From: Microcoleus sp036704825
GTDB taxonomy: Bacteria > Cyanobacteriota > Cyanobacteriia > Cyanobacteriales > Microcoleaceae
Assembly: GCA_036704825.1 (NCBI GenBank)
Contig: JAUBSN010000010.1
Location: forward strand, 59,341 to 123,340
Direction: 5' to 3'
Length of the DNA: 64,000 nucleotides
Shown here: piece by piece, positions 1 through 10,370 of the stretch
Numbering within the stretch: position 1 is the stretch's first letter
Layout: every line of letters starts with the position of its first letter
Translations under genes and position numbers: made by a program
Notes under the pieces: generated by a model
The model's input: only the letters and a program-made list of their open reading frames with translations
What the model was told of the DNA's origin: nothing
Database searches by the model: none

Positions 1-554
1 GACGTTTTACCTGCATATTCTCGCGGCTCTCTGGCATCAATAACTACTAAATTCTCATCTCCTAAAATTGCTTTCAATTCATCCCGCTGAATTTCCCAAT
101 TCGAGCGGCGAGATATTAAAAAATCTCCGGTTTTAGGTGGATTGTTTGCAGCTTTTACTTGAGAAATTCCCGCTTTGATTAAAGCCCGATATCCTCTATC
201 GACAAAAACGGCTTTTTCGTGTCCCAAAGTCCGCAACATCCAAACAATCCGCCCGTCTTCGCCCCACCCTTTCACGGAATCGGCAACAACTATCACAGGT
301 TTGTCTTGACAAATACCAATGGCTTGCAGTTTTTTAGTTAAAATAGTGTTATTTTCGATAATTTTTCCCTTGTGGGGAAAGTCCGATCGCGAAAATTCCT
401 GCCAAGTTACGGGAATAGCTGGTGGGAGACGGCAAAACCACTTTAAAATGGGTGCGCGAGCATCAAGCAAAGTAGCTTCTTGTTCCAGCAATTGCTTAGC
501 TAAATCTGCATTTACTATCCAGTTATTTGCTAAATTACCTAGTAAATTAGACAT
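1..554 (-). CDS. Rhodanese-type sulfurtransferase, 3' end outside the window
   Basis: Reading from the ATG at 554 towards the left edge gives about 184 residues without a stop, so the gene runs out of the window. The start reads MSNLLGKLANNWIVNADLAK. About residues 15-140 look like the first (inactive) rhodanese domain of a tandem thiosulfate/3-mercaptopyruvate sulfurtransferase, with LLDARAP, a GEDGRIVWMLRTLGH stretch and VFVDRGYRALI. A second domain begins near the edge (NLVVIDAREPREYAGKT). The catalytic cysteine loop of that second domain would lie beyond base 1, so activity cannot be judged. The family moves sulfane sulfur to thiophilic acceptors in the cytoplasm. The start is 3 bases after the stop of the upstream pilin-like gene, which suggests co-transcription with it and mtnA. 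Confidence 0.85.
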   Translation of the reverse strand, partial: MSNLLGNLANNWIVNADLAKQLLEQEATLLDARAPILKWFCRLPPAIPVTWQEFSRSDFPHKGKIIENNTILTKKLQAIGICQDKPVIVVADSVKGWGEDGRIVWMLRTLGHEKAVFVDRGYRALIKAGISQVKAANNPPKTGDFLISRRSNWEIQRDELKAILGDENLVVIDAREPREYAGKT

Positions 555-557
555 GAT

Positions 558-1076
558 TTATTGAGGAACTTTGACTGTATTAGCACCGCAGGCTAAAACC
601 CCTTTGGTATTAGTTGGATTAGCTGGTTTAGTCTTGCCAGGAGCCACATTTAGACACAAGATAGTTTGGGGTTTGTTTGCCACCAAAAAGACTCCCCCCA
701 CAAAACTTTTGAGATTAGCTTGCTTCGATACTCCGTAGTTAAATACAGCACCTTTTTTTACCATGGCGATCGAGTAGCTGTAATTAGCTGCGTTAGGTTT
801 AATTTGGAGACCCATATAAACCAATAGATTGGAAACAGAACTTGTAAAGCCTGCTTTTTCAGCATAGTAAACTTGCTGGGCTTTATTCATCGAACCCACA
901 AAATTTTTCGCTTGCGATTCTTGAGGTTTAAGCGTTGGTGAGACTTGAGCTTCCGAGACAGAACAGAAAACAACTGGCAGAGTTAGAGATGCGATCGCAA
1001 CTTTGATCTGCCAGTTGCTGCTATAAATTATGCTTAATTTCACAGATGCCAGGTAAAATGAGCAGTTGAGAAACAT
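558..1076 (-). CDS. Pilin G/H-like exported protein
   Basis: 172 residues. An N-terminal hydrophobic segment (about residues 24-42, ending in CSVSEAQ) looks like an ordinary signal peptide, not a prepilin leader. The mature part contains AKNFVGSMNKAQQVYYAEKAGFTSSV, written here only as its features: a FVGSMNKAQQ motif, then a YAEK motif and a later NYSYSI motif. These are typical of the cyanobacterial 'type IV pilin-like G and H' family, whose members resemble minor pilins. The role is unknown; surface or periplasmic location is inferred from the signal. Only one upstream ATG is available (1076), with a GTG 11 codons downstream as an alternative. It lies 4 bases after mtnA and 3 before the rhodanese gene. 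Confidence 0.65.
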   Translation of the reverse strand: MFLNCSFYLASVKLSIIYSSNWQIKVAIASLTLPVVFCSVSEAQVSPTLKPQESQAKNFVGSMNKAQQVYYAEKAGFTSSVSNLLVYMGLQIKPNAANYSYSIAMVKKGAVFNYGVSKQANLKSFVGGVFLVANKPQTILCLNVAPGKTKPANPTNTKGVLACGANTVKVPQ

Positions 1077-1080
1077 ATAA

Positions 1081-2166
1081 TTAAACTAATTGTTTGGCCT
1101 GAAACTGTTTCAACGCCCCAGGAGCAACCGTGCCGTGTTCTGTGATTATTCCCGATATTAATTCCGCCGGAGTTACGTCAAAAGCGGGATTGTAAAATTC
1201 CACTCCTTCAGGACAAATTCGCGTAGTTCCAACTTGATACATTTCAACTGGATCGCGTTCTTCAATTGGGATTTGGCTGCCGTCGGAAAGTTCAAAATCA
1301 ATTGTAGATAGAGGCGCAGCGACAAAGAAAGGAACGTTGTGAGCTTTGGCAACAATTGCTAAACTGTAAGTGCCAATTTTATTGGCAGCGTCGCCGTTAG
1401 CAGCGATTCTGTCTGCACCGACAACTACTGCATGAATCATGCCGAGTTTCATGCAGTGAGCGGCCATATTGTCTGCTATTAAAGTGACGGGAATTCCTTC
1501 TTGCACGCATTCCCAAGTGGTCAGTTTTGCGCCTTGGAGACGGGGCCGAGTTTCGTCTGCAAAAACTCTTCCGAGTCTTCCTTCACGCCAAGCAGAACGA
1601 AATACACCTAAAGCAGTTCCGTAGCCTGCTGTTGCCAACCCGCCTGCATTGCAGTGAGTTAGTAAGTTCAATTTTTCCGGTGTAGCTGGCAGAACTTCTA
1701 AACCTTTGTCGCCGATATCTTTACAAGTTTGCAAGTCTTCTGCTTGAATGGTTTTGGCCATTTCTAACAAAGTTTTCTGCACTTGTTCGACGGAACCGCT
1801 AGTTTGATTTGCTGTTTTGAGCATTCGCGATATTGCCCAAAACAAATTAACTGCTGTGGGACGAGTCGATCGCAATAACTCGCCAACTTCTTCTAGTTTA
1901 GCGAGAAATTCGGTGCGATCGCCCGTTTCGATTTCTCGCGCCCCCAAATACATCCCGTAAGCTGCTGCTACCCCGATCGCCGGAGCACCTCGGACTATCA
2001 TAGTTTTAATCGCCTCAGCCATATCTTCGCAGCGGCTAATTTCAACTACACCGTATTCTTTCGGAAGTCGGTTTTGGTCAATTAGCACAACTCGGTCTTC
2101 TTTCCAAGTGACGGGGGAAACAGGGGAGTTTTGAGGGGTCATCGATTTCAATGATGTGAGGGACAA
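1081..2166 (-). CDS. mtnA: S-methyl-5-thioribose-1-phosphate isomerase
   Basis: 361 residues, the usual size. The enzyme converts 5-methylthioribose-1-phosphate to methylthioribulose-1-phosphate in the cytoplasmic methionine salvage pathway. Family motifs are clear: GAPAIGVAAAYGM near residue 60, THCNAGGLATAGYGTALGV near 170 (holding the catalytic cysteine) and VVGADRIAANGDAANKIGTY near 250 (holding the catalytic aspartate). An internal ATG eight codons in (MTPQNSP) is an alternative start. The stop is followed 4 bases later by the pilin-like gene, so it appears to be first in a three-gene minus-strand unit. Pairing with a sulfurtransferase is chemically plausible for sulfur metabolism, but the pilin-like gene between them is unexplained. 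Confidence 0.95.
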   Translation of the reverse strand: MSLTSLKSMTPQNSPVSPVTWKEDRVVLIDQNRLPKEYGVVEISRCEDMAEAIKTMIVRGAPAIGVAAAYGMYLGAREIETGDRTEFLAKLEEVGELLRSTRPTAVNLFWAISRMLKTANQTSGSVEQVQKTLLEMAKTIQAEDLQTCKDIGDKGLEVLPATPEKLNLLTHCNAGGLATAGYGTALGVFRSAWREGRLGRVFADETRPRLQGAKLTTWECVQEGIPVTLIADNMAAHCMKLGMIHAVVVGADRIAANGDAANKIGTYSLAIVAKAHNVPFFVAAPLSTIDFELSDGSQIPIEERDPVEMYQVGTTRICPEGVEFYNPAFDVTPAELISGIITEHGTVAPGALKQFQAKQLV

Positions 2167-2675
2167 GTTTCTATGATGCCATGAAGGAGGGTATTCCTCT
2201 ATGTTATGAGGGACACGCTGAATTTGCCAAAATCCCAGCCCTGCGGTTTGAGATTCGAGACTGGAGATTTGAGATTGAAGAATTGCTGGATACCTACCAC
2301 TCTCTGGGTTTGGAATTTGCGTAGAGTTGGATTCTTCTTCACAAAAGTGTACTTAGTAAAAAACCGAACATTAAGTTGTGTAAATGATACTTACGTTTTT
2401 TGAAAAATTTCCGTAATCGGGAACAAGCTAGCTGTACCAGGGGTCTGGTTTTTTTAAGTTGATAATGAAAAAGTGCGATCGAGCAACTTTACCAGAGCCA
2501 ACAGATTTACAAGAATCACAAAAATAGATAATCGTAAAGCTTTGTCTGTACAACTCGTACAGAGTTGAAGGCAGGTTTTGTGGTTGCCGTATTTGTGGTG
2601 GATTGAAGTAGCGACTACGATCGCACGGAAACAACATTTTGACAACCTACTTAGGTGCATGGGGAAACAGTAATT
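2167..2675. other. Intergenic region between divergent genes
   Basis: About 510 bases separate the start of mtnA (minus) and the start of the DUF4347 giant gene (plus). It must carry both promoters. It holds short AGATTTGAGATT-type repeats near 2250-2285, similar to the AT-rich repeats elsewhere in the window. Small open frames here have no recognisable content and I see no RNA gene. Confidence 0.5.
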
Positions 2676-5600
2676 ATGAAAAACCAACAAATAGTATTCG
2701 TAGATTCAGTAGTTGAAGATTGGCAGAGTCTGGCCGCAGGAGTTAAACCGGGTACAGAGGTAATTTTAGTCGATCGCACGCGGGACGGCATCGAACAAAT
2801 TGCCGAAGCACTGCAGAGCCGCAAAGATATAGAAAGCGTTCACATTATTTCTCACGGGGAATCGGGAAGTTTGCAGCTAGGGCAAACAATCGTGAATTCC
2901 GACAATTTAGAAACATATAGCGACTGTTTGAAACGGTGGTTTGCGTCATCTGTCAACTCACTTCAAAATCAATTTGAAATTCTGCTTTACGGTTGCAACG
3001 TAGCAGCAGGTAAAAAAGGAGAAGCGTTTGTACAAAAGCTGAGCAAATTAACAAAAGCGTCGGTTGCCGCTTCTTCAGATATTACGGGGAGTGCCCAAAA
3101 AGGCGGAAACTGGGTACTTGAATACGCTACTGGAGCGATTAAAACAGGATTGGCGATCGAGCCGGAGGTAATGGCAAATTACGCGCACACCTTGGCGACG
3201 TTTACTGTTCTTAATACCCTTGACGCTGGGCCGGGTTCGCTGCGACAAGCGATTACGGATGCGAATGCAGCGGCCGCACCGCCGCACAATATTAACTTTG
3301 CCATTCCCGGTGCAGGCGTTCAGACGATCGCGCCCCTGACTGCCTTGCCACCTATTACCGCTCCTGTAATCATCGACGGTACCTCGCAGACTGGATTTGC
3401 AGGCATCCCACTTATCCAGTTATCTGGCAACAATACCGTTGGAAACGGTCTGAGCCTATCTGCTGGTAGCGGTGGCAGCACCCTGCGGGGATTAATAATC
3501 AATGGCTTCACCACCGCAGGCATCTCCGTGGAAAGCAATGGGAACACAGTATCTGGCAGTTACATCGGTCTTGATGCCACGGGTACTCTGCCGATCCCCA
3601 ACGGCGTATTTGGCCTCGTCATTCAGTCCGGTGCGACCGGTAACATAATTGGCGGGCTTAACCCGGGCGATCGCAATGTCATTTCCGGCAATACTACTTT
3701 CGGTGTCATCATTGCTGGCGGGAGCAACTCTGTCGTGGGCAACTTCATCGGCACTAATGCAGCGGGCACGGCTGCAGTAGGCAATATCGGTGCCGGAGTA
3801 GTTATCCAAGAGGCAGCTAACAATATAGTTGGGGGCAGCACGGCGGCGGCCCGCAATATTATTTCCGGTAACGGTACTGGGACAGTCATTGCTGGCACGG
3901 CAGCCATCAACAACCAACTCCTAGGCAACTACATCGGTACAGATGTCAGCGGTAACAATGCAGTTGCAAATAGTTTGGGCGTAGCTGTCCAAGGAGGCGC
4001 AAACAATAATACGATTGGCGGTAGTGTAACAGGTGCTGGCAACGTCATTTCCGGTAATGCTTCCAGCGGCATCAGCATTGTTGACAATAGCAGCAGCAAC
4101 GCTGTCCAAGCCAATTTCATCGGCCTCAATGCCGCTGGAACAGCCTTGAGCAACGGTGCTGGCGTCGTCATAGACAATGGGATCAACAATACGATCGGTG
4201 GCAATACAGCAGCGGTTCGCAACATTATTTCTGGCAATGTTGGCAGTGGCATCAGCATATCGGGTGTCGGTGCCACAGGGAACAGTGTGCGGGGCAATTT
4301 CATCGGCACCAATACCGCAGGTACCGCAGCCATCGCCAACGGCGCTTTTGGCATTGCCATCACTGCAAATGCCACCAACAATACAATTGGCGGGGACTCG
4401 ACGGCAGGCGATCGCAACGTCATTTCTGGCAATAGCAGTAGCGGTGTCATCATTAATGCCGGAGCTACAGGTAACTTTGTGCGGGGAAACTTCATCGGCG
4501 TCGGAACCGACGGCACTACCGCAGTGGCGAATAACGCTCCTGGGGTATTGGTTGACTCTTCCAATAATGCGATCGGCGGCGCAGCACCTGGCCTGGGGAA
4601 TACTATAGCCAATAACGCTATAGCTGGGGTCACAGTTAATTCCGGTACCGGCAACAGCATCCAAAACAACTCGATCTTCGCCAACCTCGGCATCGGCATC
4701 GACCTCGGCAACAACGGCATCACCGCCAACGATGCGGGCGACGCCGACACCGGTGCCAACAACCTCCTAAACACTCCCGTACTCACCACCGCTACAGCCA
4801 GCGCCGGCAGCGTCACCGTCGCGGGAACTTACAACAGCACGCCCAATACCAATTTCACCCTGCAATTTTTCGCCAACACTCCCCCCGGCACCCAAGGTCA
4901 AACCTTCATCGCTTCTATCCCGGTAACTACTGACGCCGCCGGCAACGCTGCTTTCAATCAAACTTTCCCAGCAGCAGTCACCGCAGGCCAATTAATCACC
5001 GCCACAGCAACCGACGCCGCCGGCAACACTTCGGAATTTTCCGCACAGCCTGTTCCCGTTGTCGTACCGCTGAGTACCATCACCGGCATCAAATTCAACG
5101 ACACTGACGGCAACGGCACTCAAGCCGCCGGAGAACTTGGGGTCGCCGGAGTGACTGTTTTCCTCGACACTAACAACGACGGCATTCTCGATGCCACAGA
5201 AACTTCGGCAACTACCGCCGCTGACGGCAGTTTCACTTTTGGCAACTTGCCTGCTGGCACTTACAGCGTTCGGGAAGTTGTACCGGCCAACAGCCAGCCC
5301 ACTACTCCCAACCCGGTTGCAGTGACTCTGGCTGCGGGTCAAACTACTCCTGCTACGGTTAATTTCGGCAACCAAGCAATACCCGCTGTACTCGGCAGCA
5401 TCACCGGCATCAAATTCAACGACACTGACGGCAACGGCACTCAAGCCGCCGGAGAACTTGGCGTTCCGGGAGTGACTGTTTTCCTCGACACTAACAACGA
5501 CGGCATTCTCGATGCCACAGAAACTTCGGCAACTACCGCCGCTGANNNNNNNNNNNNNNNNNNNNNNNNNNNNNNNNNNNNNNNNNNNNNNNNNNNNNNN

Positions 5601-7603
5601 NNNNNNNNNNNNNNNNNNNNNNNNNNNNNNNNNNNNNNNNNNNNNCCACTACTCCCAACCCGGTTGCAGTGACTCTGGCTGCGGGTCAAACTACTCCTGC
5701 TACGGTTAATTTCGGCAACCAAACAATCCCGCCAACTCCGACTCCGACTCCGACTCCAACTCCGACTCCCACTCCCACTCCGCCTCCAACTCCGACTCCC
5801 ACTCCCGTGCAACAAGGCAGCATCAGCGGTCTTAAATTCAACGACGGCAACGGCAACGGTACTCAGGATGCTGAGGAAACTGGTCTTTCGGGATGGCAAA
5901 TTTTCCTCGACGCTAACGGGAACAACTCTTTAGATTCGGGCGAAACTACTGTTACCACTGACAATTCTGGTAATTACAGTTTCAACAACCTCAATCCCGG
6001 CACCTACAACGTGCGGGAAGTGCAGCAGACTGGCTGGACGCAAACTACTGCTAATCCGGCGGCGGTTAATCTGGGCAGTGGCGAAAGTCGTAGTGGAATT
6101 AATTTCGGCAATTTCCAAAATATTAGCATTAGCGGCAGCAAGTTTAATGACCTGAATAACAATGGGGTTTTGGATGCTCAAGAACCGCTGTTACCGAACT
6201 GGCAAATCTTCCTTGACGCTAACAGCAATAACTCTTTAGATGCTGGAGAAGTTAACACTTCAACTGATAGTTTGGGCGGCTACAGTTTCGCTAATTTAGG
6301 CCCGGGAACTTATCGAGTTCGGGAAGTAAATCAGCCTGGTTGGACGCAAACTACTGCCAATCCTGCTGATATTATTGCTGTCAGCGGCACTAATGTTAGC
6401 AATATTAACTTTGGCAATTCCTTCCCCCAAGTCCAACCAACACCAACACCAACACCAACACCAACACCACTACCACCACAAGAAGGACAAGATGCTGAGT
6501 GCATTTGCGAACAAATTGTTTTACCAAGCATTAGCAGTATTCGCGGCCCAAGTTCTGTCACGAATACCCGCAACGGTACTAACGGCAGCGACACTATTCT
6601 CGGCAGCAATAACGATGACGAAATCAACGGTTTTGACGGATCTGATTTGTTGGCAGGACTGCGGGGCAGCGATAATATTTACGGGGGACTTAACAGTGCT
6701 TTCCCGGTTGGCCCAGATATAGACAGGGACTTGCTGTTTGGCAATGAGGGTAATGATTACGTCAATGGGGTTGCTGGAGATGATTTAATCTTTGCGGGCA
6801 AGAACGACGATGTTGTTTACGGCGGCAAAGATGACGACATTATTTTCGGCGACCAAGAGAGCGATACTTTAATTGGCGACCAGGGTAACGATACTATCTA
6901 CGGGGGAACTATTAACCCCTTCGACCCGGATTTGACTGGCAATGATTTGGTCTTCGGTTTGGCGGGCGATGACTTCCTCAGCGGGGAGAAAAATCAAGAT
7001 ACGATCGCAGGTGGTGATGGTAATGATACAGTGCGTGCCGGCAAGGGCGATGACTTAGTTGTCGGCGAATTGGGCAGCAACCTGCTGTTTGGCGATGAAG
7101 GCAGTGATACTATCTGTGGCGGCGAGGGGGAAGATACAGTGTACGGGGATATTGGCAGCCCTCTGCCCGTCGGTTCCGCTGGCGGAAAAGACCAAATCTG
7201 TGGCGGTTCGGGCAACGATTTGCTGTTTGGCAATGAAGGTCAGGATACTGTCAACGGGGATGCTGGGAACGATAGTCTTTACGGCGGCAAGGATGAGGAT
7301 AGTTTGCTTGGCAGTGCTGGGGATGATTGGTTGTTTGGGGATCAGGGGAACGATACTCTAGTTGGAGGTACTGGGAACGATCGATTTATGTTGGGTATTG
7401 ACCTCGGCAGCGAGACTATTTTAGACTTTCAATACGGCATCGATTCGATCGGCTTAATGGGTGGTCTGGATTTCTCACAACTGAGCATTGTTGCGGAGAA
7501 TAGTTCTACTCTGATCCGAGTTACTGGTTCCGGTCAACTTGTGGCAACTCTCAGGAATGTGCCTGCAAGCGCGATTACTGCCACAGATTTTTTTGTTCTG
7601 TAG
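2676..7603 (+). CDS. Giant DUF4347 / beta-helix / SdrD / RTX surface protein (contains sequencing gap)
   Basis: One gene is split by the N-run at 5546-5645. Domains in order: DUF4347 (nt 2690-3190; IVFVDS, HIISHGESGSLQLG, LLYGCNVAAG); a right-handed parallel beta-helix (3200-4720) with recurring VISGN and NFIGTN motifs; SdrD-like Ca-binding B repeats with DTNNDGILDA (5080-5810 and 5820-6420) joined by proline-threonine linkers; and RTX nonapeptides of the GNDTLxGG type with a C-terminal RTX tail (6560-7600). The family is secreted by type I systems and is thought to act in adhesion or as surface layers; that role is inferred. The ATG at 2676 is preferred because the DUF4347 core starts at once; a GTG at 2655 is in frame. 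The frame changes across the N-run only because the placeholder length is wrong (see findings). Confidence 0.85.
5546..5645. other. Assembly gap of exactly 100 Ns
   Basis: Positions 5546-5645 are all N, a standard fixed-length scaffold placeholder. It falls inside an SdrD-like repeat whose preceding copy is nearly identical (unit length 321 bases). Repeats of this kind commonly break short-read assemblies. Confidence 0.98.
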
Positions 7604-7688
7604 TGCGATCGAGCGGCTCTCCTGAGTTTCTGGTGTAAAATAGATCGACCGACAGACCTGTTCAATCATTCCCAATCCCTTACCCCGC

Positions 7689-7737
7689 TTGGTTTCGCCG
7701 TTGTCTGTCCCCCAATGACCGACAACGGCGAAACCAA
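7689..7737 (+). terminator. Perfect 17-bp inverted repeat downstream of the giant RTX gene
   Basis: TTGGTTTCGCCGTTGTC (7689-7705) and its exact reverse complement (7721-7737) flank a 15-base loop, 85 bases after the stop codon at 7603. There is no T-run directly after it, so it may be a transcript-stabilising hairpin or a small repeat element instead of a factor-independent terminator. Confidence 0.5.
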
Positions 7738-8012
7738 CGCTCAAACAAAGGTTTCAACGGTCTATCGATAAGAACTGACCAAATATTAGGGCATAATTGT
7801 GGCATTTTTTTCGGCGTTGCTGAATACAACTATGAATTCAATATTTCCCAATTGCTATAAGCCTGCTTGAGGATTAATTTAGTAATTTCGAGGAAAAAGT
7901 TGATTCATACCGTTAATCAGCAACCCTTAATTTAGATTCACTTTATTAACCCCTTCTCAGACCAAAGTTCATCGATCCGTATTCTTGCAACTATGGTAAA
8001 TCTACAGTACCA
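7738..8012. other. Intergenic region with no gene seen
   Basis: Together with 7604-7688 this makes about 400 non-coding bases between the convergent RTX and channel genes. Apart from the inverted repeat annotated separately I see no coding or RNA feature. Confidence 0.5.
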
Positions 8013-10007
8013 TCAAGTTTCATCCTCAGCTAAAGTAATCAGTCGATCGTCCAAACTGAGATTTAACTGCTTATCCAAACTCGGTATTAAATCAATACCA
8101 AAGTTTTTATTTTTATCTTGGGCTATGGCGCTAATTCTTACGCCAATACACAATTCATTACGGTTTTGTGCCGCTAATATACAATCAGCGAAAGTCAGCT
8201 TGCTAATCTGTTCTTTGGGAAAGTAAAGCGAGATTGGCTTGACATAAAGTTCGCTACCTTCCTGTGAGAACAAATCACGATATATTGACATTATATCTGG
8301 CTCTTGGGATACCTGGGCTAAAATTTTTGACACAAATTGATCGGTGAGGAGAAAGTCTTTTACACCTGCTTTGATTACCAGGTCAGTATCTTGGGAATCA
8401 ATTATTTCTGCAATCAATTCTGTAGTTACTTGGTTTCCTGTTTCCTTTGTATATTCTCTGAAAATTTGCCTGATTTCTAACAAAACGGTGAGGGTTTTAG
8501 CATCTATTTCCTCTGCGTTTTCACCTCGACCTGCCAAGATTGAGATACTGTTAAATTCATAAGGTTTTAAAGTTTCCAACTGCTCAATTGATTCCAAATT
8601 TACCTGGATAAGATTCATGTTGATATCTGGGTATTCTTTGGCAATATTGTCAAATTCTGCTTGCACCTCATTGGTTACATCTTGTGTTACCAAGTTAACC
8701 TGTGAACCTGGTACCAAGTATTTAGCATATTCTTTAATAGTAATTGGGGTTTTATTATTCCAACCAATAACCAGGTGTTTTTCAGGTTTTCGCTCTAAAG
8801 ATTTTCTACGGTAAGCATAACCTTTAACTAATGGTTGCACTACAGGTTGGGGAGAAAACCGGATAGTTGAGTCATCTTCTGCCAGAATTATAATTTCATC
8901 TGAGTCAGCTAGCTTGTAATTTGTGCTGGCTTTTATTGTCAAGGTGCCGTCTGCATGACGCACACCTATTGGTATACCAGTTGAGAAATGAAATGGTAGT
9001 TCGCCGAAAGTTACATTCTGCCAGCCTTGTTCGGGGCGATAGAAATAGAATTCGTTTCCTTCAAAACCCACTAAGTTTAAATATACTGCTGCTAGTCCTA
9101 CACTCCGGGATGTTTGAACTAAAATTCGAGCTAAAATATCCGCCTCATTCAGAGTAATTATGGCTCCTGGAGCAATATTTTCAGCGAGGCGACGATATTG
9201 TTCTAAGTGTAATTCTACGACAATTACTGGCAAGGAGTCTTCCTGATTAGCTGCCACCACAGCCAGGATAGCTTTGACTACCCGTGCGTCAGATAAAGTT
9301 TTAAACTCTTCGGAATCTGAGGCTTTGGCATCATTCAAAATAATCACTGATTTAGCAACTTTGATTCCCACCTTATCTAGGTCGCTTAAATTTGTGATTG
9401 AGCCATTGCGAGTCACCAATCGCGTCTTTTTGGTTTTGCCTACATTATCCCGGAGAAAATCATCCATTTCCTCCTTTTCTTTTTGAGATAATAAAACAAT
9501 TACTGCGTCATCTTCCGATTCATTAGCAACTACTAATTCTTGAATAATATCTACAACTCTATCTGTAAATCCCAAAATCAAAGTATGGTTTTCTTCTACT
9601 ACTATACTCTTTCCTTTACGCAGCGACTGAAGTTTTGATTCAAATTCTTGAGTGATGAAAGCAACTAGACTAGAAAATAGTACCAAGCCAATAAAAATTG
9701 TGACTACACCCACAACCTTAGTTGCAAAATTGGCATTATCCCCTGTGTCTCTTAGACCTATTAGCTGAACAAATACGTCCCAAGGAAAATCGGAGTTACC
9801 TTCTATACCTTGATTTGGAAACCACCATTCTGCCAGGTAACGTGCAATTGTCATCACAACAAAAGCACAAAAAAATGCTAACAGTAATGCCAGAAATACG
9901 GAAAACCCTCCCTTCGACATAAAGTTGTCGAACTTATACTCTATGCGCTTTTGCCGAGAAACTTGATTTTGAGAGAATTTTTTCATTTTGCTTGTCAAAT
10001 TTATCAC
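8013..10007 (-). CDS. CASTOR/POLLUX-type ion channel with RCK domains
   Basis: 664 residues. Two N-terminal membrane segments (about residues 34-60 and 98-122) flank a pore-loop-like region (FPWDVFVQLIGLRDTG). The rest is cytoplasmic, with tandem nucleotide-binding-like folds: ENHTLILGFTDRVVDIIQEL near 138 and EKHLVIGWNNKTPITIKEY near 400. This is the arrangement of the bacterial relatives of plant CASTOR and POLLUX channels (DMI1-like), which gate cation flow through RCK-type regulatory domains. The selectivity (potassium or calcium) cannot be read from sequence. An in-frame methionine at residue 8 (MKKFSQNQ) may be the real start. It stands alone, convergent with the giant RTX gene. Confidence 0.85.
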   Translation of the reverse strand: MINLTSKMKKFSQNQVSRQKRIEYKFDNFMSKGGFSVFLALLLAFFCAFVVMTIARYLAEWWFPNQGIEGNSDFPWDVFVQLIGLRDTGDNANFATKVVGVVTIFIGLVLFSSLVAFITQEFESKLQSLRKGKSIVVEENHTLILGFTDRVVDIIQELVVANESEDDAVIVLLSQKEKEEMDDFLRDNVGKTKKTRLVTRNGSITNLSDLDKVGIKVAKSVIILNDAKASDSEEFKTLSDARVVKAILAVVAANQEDSLPVIVVELHLEQYRRLAENIAPGAIITLNEADILARILVQTSRSVGLAAVYLNLVGFEGNEFYFYRPEQGWQNVTFGELPFHFSTGIPIGVRHADGTLTIKASTNYKLADSDEIIILAEDDSTIRFSPQPVVQPLVKGYAYRRKSLERKPEKHLVIGWNNKTPITIKEYAKYLVPGSQVNLVTQDVTNEVQAEFDNIAKEYPDINMNLIQVNLESIEQLETLKPYEFNSISILAGRGENAEEIDAKTLTVLLEIRQIFREYTKETGNQVTTELIAEIIDSQDTDLVIKAGVKDFLLTDQFVSKILAQVSQEPDIMSIYRDLFSQEGSELYVKPISLYFPKEQISKLTFADCILAAQNRNELCIGVRISAIAQDKNKNFGIDLIPSLDKQLNLSLDDRLITLAEDET

Positions 10008-10370
10008 TTATCCTTTGTCGATCTATCGGCTTATGTTTAGAGTTTATGTTCGTCGAATTTTACCATATTTATAAAAATTAAGTAATTAAGATATGGCTGA
10101 GTCTGCGAACGAGAAACGAGAAAATGGAAGCAGTCAGGCGTCTGAGCTCAAATCCAGTTAATCAGCCACACAATGAAGTGGGCAGGGGATATGGGGTATC
10201 AGATATCAGGGAAGTGAGTGCTATTAGCCGGATTTGATATGACCCCTGATTCGCTAACATCATCTTACAAGGGAAGGAGAATGTTGAGAATGCGACCAGA
10301 GGTCTATTTAAACACATCTTGCACCAATCTCAACAACAGGCTTTCGGGCCTGTTCGACAAAAGATGAATT
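10008..10370. other. Intergenic region upstream of the channel gene
   Basis: AT-rich sequence that should hold the promoter of the minus-strand channel gene. No coding sequence, RNA gene or clear repeat was recognised. Confidence 0.4.

Noticed and set aside
2206..2690. Small frames on both strands in the mtnA-DUF4347 gap
   Set aside because: They have no motif, start signal or conservation visible, and contain simple AT-rich repeats.
4177..4608. Plus-strand 143-codon frame inside the beta-helix gene
   Set aside because: It is a shifted reading of the repeat-bearing gene with no start signal or family motif.
3075..5899. Several long minus-strand frames opposite the giant surface gene, up to about 295 codons
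   Set aside because: They lie antisense to regular, repeated GC-rich coding DNA and have low-complexity content. They are shadows of the plus-strand repeats.
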